A DNA stretch of 5,466 nt, taken from the NCBI GenBank assembly GCA_050999155.1, contig JBPCPM010000083.1:1-5466 (forward strand), in the 5' to 3' direction. Below are positions 1 to 4,599 of the stretch, one piece after another (position 1 is the first letter of the stretch; the number at the start of each line of letters is the position of its first letter). A program made the translations under genes and the position numbers. The notes under the pieces were generated by a model. It ran no database searches. It was given only the letters and a program-made list of their open reading frames with translations, and was not told where the DNA came from. This DNA comes from JBPCPM01 sp050999155 (GTDB lineage Bacteria; Actinomycetota; Thermoleophilia; Solirubrobacterales; 70-9).

Positions 1-79
1 CGGCCGAGTCGAGCACGTCCAGAGCCAATGGCTCAGGCTCCTTGTGCTCGGTGTCGGCGGTTGTTTCCATGGGTCCCAT
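1..79 (-). CDS. 5' end of an unidentified gene, possibly a TetR-type regulator (partial)
   Basis: An open frame begins at ATG 79-77, or at a second in-frame ATG at 70-68, and runs off the left edge without a stop. Its visible product starts MGPMETTADTEHKEPEP and ends LALDVLDSA. The acidic, polar first 17 residues look like a disordered tail. The following LALDVLDSA could be the start of the first helix of a TetR/AcrR DNA-binding domain, where 'ILDAA' is usual, but about 25 residues cannot settle a family. A long palindrome immediately upstream fits an autoregulated repressor. No good ribosome-binding site precedes either ATG. A TACATT -10-like hexamer at 93-88 would start transcription close to the ATG at 79, so a leaderless message is possible. 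The gene is probably real; its identity is inference. Confidence 0.45.
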   Translation of the reverse strand, partial: MGPMETTADTEHKEPEPLALDVLDSA

Positions 80-80
80 G

Positions 81-104
81 GTAGACGAATGTACGTTCGT
101 CGAC
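81..104. promoter_or_regulatory. Palindromic operator-like site upstream of the partial gene
   Basis: The core GACGAATGTACGTTCGTC at 84-101 pairs in 8 of 9 positions about its centre. Extending it to 81-104 gives 10 of 12 pairs. It overlaps a TACATT -10-like element on the minus strand (93-88) and lies directly before the candidate start codons of the partial gene. Length, symmetry and placement are typical of operators bound by dimeric repressors such as TetR proteins. Which protein binds it is not visible here. Confidence 0.5.
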
Positions 105-141
105 AACCCGCAAAGCCTTACTTCTCAAGGGTTTGAGCGTC

Positions 142-167
142 GCTCTGACCCGCGATCCGGGTCGAGC
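142..167 (-). terminator. Possible hairpin terminator after the toxin gene
   Basis: GACCCG (147-152) and CGGGTC (158-163) form a perfect 6-bp stem around a 5-base loop. GCTC/GAGC extends it by four more pairs past one bulged base at 146. It lies about 75 bases past the toxin stop codon in the direction of transcription. There is no following U-tract, which is common for stem-only terminators in high-GC actinobacteria but leaves the call weak. The rest of 105-242 shows no gene or other clear structure. Confidence 0.3.
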
Positions 168-242
168 CTGACACGCCCTCCGAGGCACCGAAGGATCACG
201 TGCGACGCGGGCCACAGGCAGACCCGCAAGGCCCTCGGATCG

Positions 243-812
243 TCAGAGCAACAGCAGCGGTTCGGGGGTCCAGTCGGGCCAGCGGGGCGGGTAGTCGACA
301 ACCCCGTAGCGGTAGGAGGCGACCTCCCGCGGTCCGTCGTCGGCGGAGTTGTCGTAGAACACGGCGCGATGGCACCGGGGGACGACGGCGACGACGTTCG
401 GCCACAGCCGCCCGTAGCGCGACGCCAGCTTGTCGGCTGGCACGTCGTGGCCGCCCGACGCGACCCGCGCGGCCACGCGCGGTCCGGACAGCCGGAGCGG
501 GATCATGATGACGTGCACCACGACGTCGTAGCCGGCGGCCGCGGCTGTCGTGACGAGGGCGACCTTCGACTCGTGCGAGAACACCGTCTCGGTGCAGAAG
601 TCGAGGCGAGCGGCGATCAGTGCATCCCGCGCCGTGGCCGCGATCTCGGCTGCCGCATAGGCCTGTTCGATCTCATGGCCCGGGAACCGATCACGGGCGA
701 TCCGGTCGGCGTTGACGAAGGGCAGCCCTGGACGATCGGGAGCGATGAGCCGCTCGTAGACCGTCGTCTCTCCCGCTCCGTTCGGCCCGACGATCAGGTC
801 GAGGCGGCTCAC
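243..812 (-). CDS. Zeta-toxin-like P-loop protein with a degenerate Walker A motif
   Basis: This 189-residue product resembles zeta toxins (kinase toxins that phosphorylate UDP-GlcNAc-type substrates) and related small AAA/P-loop proteins. Family landmarks in order are the P-loop region GPNGAGETT at residues 9-17, FVNAD at 32-36 (the Asp being the candidate catalytic residue), TETVFSH at 74-80, GGHDVP at 120-125 followed by a K and RY, and YDNS at 153-156. The length fits the compact chromosomal members. The GTG start (812-810) shares four bases with the antitoxin stop (GTGA), so translation is probably coupled. The odd point is residue 15: the invariant Walker A Lys is Glu (codon GAG, one transition from AAG). 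Since that Lys binds the ATP phosphates, the toxin may be inactive as encoded. Family assignment is good; activity is doubtful. Confidence 0.85.
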   Translation of the reverse strand: MSRLDLIVGPNGAGETTVYERLIAPDRPGLPFVNADRIARDRFPGHEIEQAYAAAEIAATARDALIAARLDFCTETVFSHESKVALVTTAAAAGYDVVVHVIMIPLRLSGPRVAARVASGGHDVPADKLASRYGRLWPNVVAVVPRCHRAVFYDNSADDGPREVASYRYGVVDYPPRWPDWTPEPLLLL

Positions 813-1186
813 AGGCTCCGGCGGCTGCCGTCCGGGGCGATCTCGATGAGGTTCCCGTCGTCGTCGAGCGAGACGGTCGTCTGCCCGCCCTTCCGGGCCG
901 CCCGCCCGAACCGCTGCTCCGCGGCGCGTTCGGCGACGCGCGCGTCGACCGTCGCATGGGCAACGGTCCGCTCCTCGTCGGTGAGCGACGAGAACTGGGC
1001 CTCACCGCCCACGACGGCCAGGACCCGTCGGCTGGCAGCTGAGGTGGACCTCTCGAACTGCATGCCGATGCGGACCCAGTAGTTGATCTGCTCGGTCGCC
1101 GTGCGGTTCTCGGTCTGAGCGACCGACGCAGCGGTCGCGGCAACGTCGGCCGTCACCCGTGTCGGTCTGGATGAGCTCTTCGTCAT
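809..1186 (-). CDS. ParD-like antitoxin of the zeta-type toxin operon
   Basis: This 125-residue protein is the upstream partner of the zeta-like toxin. The N-terminal part, with RVTADVAATAASVAQTENRT (residues 8-27) and then EQINYWVRIGMQFE, resembles the ParD-like antitoxin family (ribbon-helix-helix type DNA binding, 'RSATQQIEHWARLG' in relatives). The C-terminal third ends with a TTVSLDDDGNLIEIAPDG segment, also typical of that family. It would bind and neutralise the toxin and repress its own promoter. I chose the ATG at 1186 over the GTG at 1189 because a GGAG at 1196-1193 lies six bases before the ATG but only three before the GTG. The stop overlaps the toxin start by four bases. Family recognition is from memory of motif patterns, without a search. 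Confidence 0.75.
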   Translation of the reverse strand: MTKSSSRPTRVTADVAATAASVAQTENRTATEQINYWVRIGMQFERSTSAASRRVLAVVGGEAQFSSLTDEERTVAHATVDARVAERAAEQRFGRAARKGGQTTVSLDDDGNLIEIAPDGSRRSL

Positions 1187-1192
1187 CACCTG

Positions 1193-1196
1193 CTCC
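1193..1196 (-). promoter_or_regulatory. Ribosome-binding site of the antitoxin gene
   Basis: GGAG on the minus strand lies six bases before ATG 1186-1184. This spacing decides between two adjacent candidate starts (GTG 1189 and ATG 1186) in favour of the ATG. Confidence 0.55.
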
Positions 1197-1214
1197 AGGC
1201 TTCGGACCCGTCGA

Positions 1215-1239
1215 AGTGTAGCAACCTGCTACAGTTGCT
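1215..1239. promoter_or_regulatory. Promoter/operator region of the toxin-antitoxin operon with two interlocked inverted repeats
   Basis: TGTAGCA-ACC-TGCTACA at 1217-1233 is a perfect 7-bp inverted repeat. A second, AGCAAC (1220-1225) with GTTGCT (1234-1239), interlocks with it. A -10-like TACACT on the minus strand (1220-1215) overlaps the first dyad, which would place the transcript start near 1208, about 20 bases before the antitoxin ATG. No convincing -35 is seen. Dyads over the promoter are what autoregulating antitoxins bind, so this is the best candidate operator. The remaining bases of the gap (1240-1342) hold nothing I recognise. Confidence 0.55.
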
Positions 1240-1342
1240 GGGATCCTCCTTGCCTTCGACCCTCTCGACGCGATCGAACCGGCGAGATGATCTTCCCGGG
1301 ACCAGAACCACTGCTCGCCAGCACGGCGTGGGCTCCGTGCGC

Positions 1343-2602
1343 TCATCGGCCGGGATCGTGGATCTCGGCCAGTCGCGCGCGCAAGTGGGCGCGTTCGGCC
1401 TCGTTGGTACACCCCGCGAGCGCCCTGCGGTAGGAGGCCAGGGCGAGCTCGGCGTCGCCGGCCCGGTGTGCGAGCTCCCCACGGACGGCCGCGAGCCGGT
1501 GGCTGTCGCGCAGGATGTCGTCGAGCCCTTCCAGAAGGGCGAGCCCGGCCCGCGGACCTTGTACCTCGGCGACGGCGACCGCTCGGTTGAGGCGGACGAT
1601 CGCCGATCCGGTCCGTGCTTCGAGGGTGGCGTAGTGGCTGGCGATCGCGAGCCAGTCCGTGACATCGGCCGCTGGTGCGCGTGCGTGCTCGGCTGCGATC
1701 AAGGCTTGGAGCCGGAGATCTTCGGCGTAACCCTCGGCGGGTCGGAGACCGCCGACGAGCATGAGCCCAGCGCGAACCTCGTCGAGGTGCCACATCGAAC
1801 GGTCCTGCTCGGCCAGGGTCACCAACCGACCGTGGCGCTCCCGGGCGTCGCGCCGTGCGTGCTGGAGCAACAGAAGCGCCCAGAGCGCTCGAACCTGGGG
1901 GGCGTCGGGCACGAGGCCGTGCAAGACGCCGGCGAGCCGCACCGCCTCGCCCGAGAGGTCGGCCCGCAGGAGATCAGGCCCGACGCCTGGGGTGTACCCG
2001 GCGGTGAAGGCCAGGTAGATGGTTCGACAGACCTCGTCCAGGCGCGATCTGAGCTCGTCGTCGACCGGAGCACCAAGCGGGATGCCGGTGAGAACGATCT
2101 TCTTCTTGGCGCGGGTCAGGCGTGCCGCCATCGTGGTGGGCGACACGAGGAACAGGCGGGCGATCTGCTCTGTCGGGGTGCCGATGACCAGGCGGAGCGC
2201 AAGCGCTGACCGTGACTCGCGCGGGAGGGCCGGGTGGCAGCACAACAGGATGAGGTGCAGGCGATCGTCCGCCAGCTGTTCGTTCGGATCGCCGGTCGAC
2301 ACCCATCCCGGCTTGACCGCGAGCAGGGGCGCCTTGCGCCCGGCGACGGCCTCGGCCCGCAGCCGGCCGACGATGTGCCGATGGGCCGTGGTGTGCAGCC
2401 AGCCCTCGGGGTTGGCCGGCACACCATCGGCCGGCCAGCGTTCTGCCGCCCGGGCAAAGGCCTCGCTCAGGGCGTCTTCGGCCAGATCGAGACGACGGGT
2501 TCGTGATACCAGGAGCGAGAGCAACCGGCCCCAGTCGGACCGATAGATCTCCTCCAGGGTGCGCTCAGGGCGCGTCGAGGACCGGTCGGATTTCGATGTC
2601 AT
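1343..2602 (-). CDS. ECF42-type sigma factor with C-terminal DUF6596/TPR-like extension
   Basis: This 419-residue protein is an RNA polymerase sigma factor of the ECF type. Region sigma2 spans about residues 17-83 (SDWGRLLSLLVSRTRRLDLA, then EDALSEAFARA and GWLHTTAHRHIVGRLR). Region sigma4 spans about 112-170 with the helix-turn-helix GTPTEQIARLFLVSPTTMAA. The long tail begins with the DUF6596 pattern (IYLAFTAGYTPG near 195-206, LLRADLSGEAVRLAGVL 211-227, LLLLQHARRDAR) and ends in TPR-like helices (RLNRAVAVAEVQGPRAGLALL, then SYRRALAGCTNEAERAHL). That tail and length are characteristic of the ECF42 group, in which the extension is thought to stand in for a separate anti-sigma factor. The upstream DGPF gene is its usual partner. 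The start at ATG 2602 overlaps that gene by 38 bases and lacks a strong ribosome-binding site, so coupled translation is likely. No other plausible start appears before the conserved region. Confidence 0.93.
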   Translation of the reverse strand: MTSKSDRSSTRPERTLEEIYRSDWGRLLSLLVSRTRRLDLAEDALSEAFARAAERWPADGVPANPEGWLHTTAHRHIVGRLRAEAVAGRKAPLLAVKPGWVSTGDPNEQLADDRLHLILLCCHPALPRESRSALALRLVIGTPTEQIARLFLVSPTTMAARLTRAKKKIVLTGIPLGAPVDDELRSRLDEVCRTIYLAFTAGYTPGVGPDLLRADLSGEAVRLAGVLHGLVPDAPQVRALWALLLLQHARRDARERHGRLVTLAEQDRSMWHLDEVRAGLMLVGGLRPAEGYAEDLRLQALIAAEHARAPAADVTDWLAIASHYATLEARTGSAIVRLNRAVAVAEVQGPRAGLALLEGLDDILRDSHRLAAVRGELAHRAGDAELALASYRRALAGCTNEAERAHLRARLAEIHDPGR

Positions 2603-2918
2603 AGGCGGGCAGGATTCCGCACAGCTCGATCACCGTGTCGAGGTCGGGGGCATCGAGGACGTAGTAGCCGCCGATCTGCTCGGCTGCTTCGGCGAACGGG
2701 CCGTCGGTGATGGACACCTCGCCGCCCCGAGTGCGCAACGTCGTCGCCATCGAGCCATCGCCGAGGGCCTCTCCGCTCAGGATCTCCACTCCGGACCGGC
2801 CGGCGCACGCCTCGTCGAAGGCGACGTGCTCGGCCATCCCCGCCTCCTGCTCCTCCGGGGTCAGAGAATCCCACGGTGCCATCTCGCCGTATCCGGCGAG
2901 GAGAACGAAGTACTTCAT
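2565..2918 (-). CDS. DGPF/YCII-family protein, partner of the ECF42 sigma factor
   Basis: This 117-residue protein belongs to the YCII-related (DGPF) family of small alpha/beta proteins. It opens with MKYFVLLAGY, has a conserved His at residue 31 (AEHVAFDEA), the signature TDGPFAEAAEQIGGYYVLDA at 71-90 including DGPF at 72-75, and ends with the usual EIRPV. Its biochemical role is not established; YCII relatives have been proposed to be small enzymes. The ATG at 2918 is preceded by GAGGAG at 2930-2925 with a six-base gap, a strong ribosome-binding site. The gene is first in an operon with the overlapping sigma-factor gene and lies 48 bases past an ECF42-like promoter. DGPF genes are the known regulatory targets of ECF42 sigma factors, so it is probably both partner and target. 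Confidence 0.92.
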   Translation of the reverse strand: MKYFVLLAGYGEMAPWDSLTPEEQEAGMAEHVAFDEACAGRSGVEILSGEALGDGSMATTLRTRGGEVSITDGPFAEAAEQIGGYYVLDAPDLDTVIELCGILPAYDIEIRPVLDAP

Positions 2919-2924
2919 GGTCGG

Positions 2925-2930
2925 CTCCTC
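2925..2930 (-). promoter_or_regulatory. Strong ribosome-binding site of the DGPF gene
   Basis: GAGGAG on the minus strand lies six bases before ATG 2918-2916, fixing the start of the DGPF protein. Confidence 0.7.
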
Positions 2931-2965
2931 ATCTCAACGCCGGCGACCATCGCCGACACCACCAT

Positions 2966-2992
2966 GACGCGTGACACCACCTCGAATCGACA
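2966..2992 (-). promoter_or_regulatory. Candidate ECF42 promoter of the DGPF-sigma operon
   Basis: The minus strand reads TGTCGA (2992-2987), a 17-base spacer, then CGTC (2969-2966). I recall TGTCGA at -35 and CG(A/T)C at -10 as the motif reported for ECF42 targets in Streptomyces. Position and spacing fit: a start near 2958 would leave a leader of about 40 bases with a strong ribosome-binding site before the DGPF gene. Motif and spacing are seen in the sequence; that this sigma factor uses it is inference. Confidence 0.7.
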
Positions 2993-3078
2993 ACGCGGCC
3001 GAGGAATCTGACCAGCGATCTCCCAGGCGCCGATCGAGGCGTCGAGGAGGGTCAGTCACCTGTGGGAAGTGCGAGCTC

Positions 3079-3491
3079 TCAGAGCGAGTCTCCTCCATCG
3101 ATGAACAGCCGGCCACCCGGAACGAGGACGCTGACCAGCCGAGCTTTCGCCCGCACGCCAGCCTCTGGATGGCGACCGTCCAACGCGCCGACCCTGACGG
3201 CGAACGCCAGGTCATAGCGGGCCTCGCCCGCGGCGTGAGGACGAGGCGCTCGCACGCCTCGTTGCGGACGCTCAGCAGCCCGGAGGAGATCAGATCATCA
3301 ACTGACGCCGTGAGCTGATGGATCGCGCGGGTCGAGCGATCGACCGCGAGCACATGGCCGTCCGGTCCGTCGCGCCAGGCGACCTCCTTGGCCGCGGCGC
3401 CGGGACCGCAGCCGATCTCGACGACGCGGAGCCCGGGACGGAGAGGCAGGGCATCGACGATCTCCTTCAGCCGTGGTGACAGCCCGGACAC
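3079..3491 (-). pseudogene. Small class I SAM-dependent methyltransferase, frameshifted
   Basis: From GTG 3491 the frame reads SGLSPRLKEIVDALPLRPG, then the SAM-binding motif VVEIGCGPG (residues 23-31) and HVLAVDRS with the ribose-binding Asp at 51, continuing to ERLVLTP near residue 87. Past about 3232 the same frame turns into arginine- and serine-rich sequence. A shift of one base instead gives AGEARYDLAFAVRVGALDG, later LVSVLVPGG and FIDGGDSL, then TGA at 3081-3079, matching the expected second half of the domain. Adding one base near 3230-3236 would restore a 137-residue protein of normal length. This is a one-base deletion, either a real mutation or a sequencing error. The start is chosen by domain content; upstream codons overlap the opposite gene and look non-coding, and the ribosome-binding site is poor. 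The methyl acceptor is unknown. Confidence 0.8.
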
Positions 3492-3629
3492 CTTCCCGAC
3501 GTTACGCGTCCCTTCGCCTCGCTCCGCCTGGCCACAAGCGCGGCGCCAGGTAGCGCCCGCCCGGCGACGGTCGGTGGGACGTGCCCAGGCGCCTCCGGTC
3601 TCAGACCCACCCCGCGGCTGGGGCGCGTC
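3492..3629. other. Divergent intergenic region between methyltransferase and kinase
   Basis: This 138-base gap must hold the promoters of two divergent genes, but no clear -35/-10 pair stands out. The only symmetric element I noticed is GGTCTCAGACC at 3597-3607, an 11-base dyad about 22 bases before the kinase start, too short to call an operator. A GGGG at 3620-3623, six bases before ATG 3630, may act as the kinase ribosome-binding site. Confidence 0.4.
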
Positions 3630-4310
3630 ATGCTGTGCGGCATGGGGACCGAGGACCACGGGTCAACCTCGGCACCGCAGCCGTCGGCCGACGAGCTGGC
3701 GCGTGTTCTGCTGGCCCAGGTGTGCAGGGAACACGACCCGAGCGATGAACCACTGTTCGTGGGGCTCGACGGACGGAGCGGAGCCGGAAAGTCGACGCTG
3801 GCGGCTGCGCTCTCGCTGCGGATCGCCCACGACCGAGCCGGCCTGACAACCGTGATCGAGGGGGATCAGTTCTACGCCGGCGGGAGCGCTGAGGTCTGGG
3901 ATCGCCGGGCGGCGGCGGAGAAGGCAGCCCGGGTGATCGACTGGCGTCGACAGCGCGCCGTCCTCGAGCAGCTCCGTGACGGAGGTGTCGCGGAGTGGTA
4001 CCCGTTCGACTGGGAGGCCGACGACTGGGACGCCGATGTCGTTCCGCTCGCGCCTGAGCCGATCGTCGCCCGGGCAGGATCAGTTGTGGTGCTCGAAGGT
4101 GCCTACAGCTGTCGCCCGGAGATGCACGATCTGCTCGATGTCCGTGTGCTGCTGGACGTCCCTCGAGAGGTACGGCGGCGACAGCTCCTGGCGCGCGAGG
4201 GGAAGGCGTACCGGTCGGACTGGGAGGCTCGGTGGTCGGCAGCCGAGGACCATTACTTCGCGTCGCTGATGCCTCCCGAGAACTTCGATCTCCTTCTCGG
4301 TTCGGCGTAG
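3630..4310 (+). CDS. Uridine-kinase-like P-loop nucleoside kinase family protein
   Basis: This 226-residue cytoplasmic protein belongs to the uridine kinase/P-loop NTPase superfamily. It shows VGLDGRSGAGKSTLA with an intact Walker A (G48 to S55, Lys54) after a beta strand. EGDQFY at 77-82 supplies the acidic residue expected at the substrate site. VVVLEGAYS is at 152-160, DLLDVRVLLDVP at 167-178, and an arginine-rich lid candidate VRRRQLLARE at 181-190. The motif order fits phosphoryl transfer to a nucleoside-like substrate, but many actinobacterial proteins of this type have no proven substrate, so 'uridine kinase' should be read as a family name. Two starts are possible: ATG 3630, with a GGGG six bases upstream, and ATG 3642, with no clear site; I prefer 3630. 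It is the only plus-strand gene, divergent from the methyltransferase and convergent with the acyl-CoA dehydrogenase. Confidence 0.85.
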   Translation: MLCGMGTEDHGSTSAPQPSADELARVLLAQVCREHDPSDEPLFVGLDGRSGAGKSTLAAALSLRIAHDRAGLTTVIEGDQFYAGGSAEVWDRRAAAEKAARVIDWRRQRAVLEQLRDGGVAEWYPFDWEADDWDADVVPLAPEPIVARAGSVVVLEGAYSCRPEMHDLLDVRVLLDVPREVRRRQLLAREGKAYRSDWEARWSAAEDHYFASLMPPENFDLLLGSA

Positions 4311-4332
4311 GGCAGGACCCCAGCATCCCCTC

Positions 4333-4351
4333 GCCCGCCCGGCGTGCGGGC
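4333..4351. terminator. Possible hairpin terminator between convergent genes
   Basis: GCCCGC (4333-4338) and GCGGGC (4346-4351) form an all-GC 6-bp stem with a 7-base loop, 23 bases after the kinase stop. No T-run follows on either strand. Position between convergent genes favours a terminator role, but the stem is short. Confidence 0.35.
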
Positions 4352-4388
4352 CGTCTCGCTCAAGGCTCAGCCGAGTGGGTGGGACCGA

Positions 4389-4459
4389 CGCCCCCGGCTA
4401 CCGCCTGAGAAGATCCTTGGCGATGTGGGTGATCTGGATCTCGTCGGTGCCGGCGTAGA
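4389..4459 (-). repeat. Direct repeat copy 1: detached duplicate of the acyl-CoA dehydrogenase gene end
   Basis: These 71 bases match 4529-4599 at 70 positions, in the same orientation and exactly 140 bases away. The only difference is C at 4401 versus T at 4541. On the minus strand the copy encodes YAGTDEIQITHIAKDLLRR and a TAG stop (4400-4398), the same 19 residues that end the intact gene; the single difference is synonymous (CGG versus CGA, Arg). Because 140 is not a multiple of three, it is out of frame with the intact gene and lies beyond its stop, so it is probably not translated. Confidence 0.95.
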
Positions 4460-4528
4460 GGCCGAAGGCCGACCCGACCAGCACGGTCGCGAGGCGCCAG
4501 CCGAGCGAGATCAAGCCGGCACCCGCAC
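4460..4528. other. 69-base segment of unknown origin between the two repeat copies
   Basis: This stretch separates the duplicated gene ends and matches nothing else in the window. In the minus-strand frame continuous with the copy-1 peptide it reads AGAGLISLGWRLATVLVGSA then FGL, a hydrophobic run resembling a membrane helix, but there is no start codon or ribosome-binding site to support a gene. Its origin is unknown. Confidence 0.4.
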
Positions 4529-4599
4529 CGCCCCCGGCTATCGCCTGAGAAGATCCTTGGCGATGTGGGTGATCTGGATCTCGTCGGTGCCGGCGTAGA
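4529..4599 (-). repeat. Direct repeat copy 2: native 3' end of the acyl-CoA dehydrogenase gene
   Basis: This copy contains the last 19 codons and TAG stop (4540-4538) of the intact gene plus nine following bases. It is continuous with the rest of the dehydrogenase frame, so it is the parental copy. The duplicated part begins exactly at the Tyr codon of YAGTDEIQ. Confidence 0.95.

Noticed and set aside
84..105. Second ECF42-like promoter: TGTCGA (105-100) followed by CGTC on the minus strand
   Set aside because: The spacer is only 12 bases instead of 17, and the bases are explained by the palindrome at this place.
42..1082. Long plus-strand open frame (346 codons) opposite the toxin-antitoxin genes
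   Set aside because: It is antisense to two recognisable genes, has an Arg/Asp/Gly-rich composition typical of shadow frames in GC-rich DNA, and shows no family motif.
1235..2209. Long plus-strand open frame opposite the sigma-factor gene
   Set aside because: It is complementary to well-conserved sigma-factor sequence and shows no domain of its own.
3008..3055. CTGACC...GGTCAG inverted repeat downstream of the methyltransferase as a terminator
   Set aside because: The arms are only 6 bp with a 36-base loop and no T-run; the inner CGCC/GGCG pairing is too short to support a call.
3492..3659. N-terminal extension of the methyltransferase to an ATG at 3659
   Set aside because: The extra 56 residues are Arg/Gly/Ala-rich, overlap the start of the opposite kinase gene, and are not expected in this family. 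The GTG at 3491 fits the domain start.
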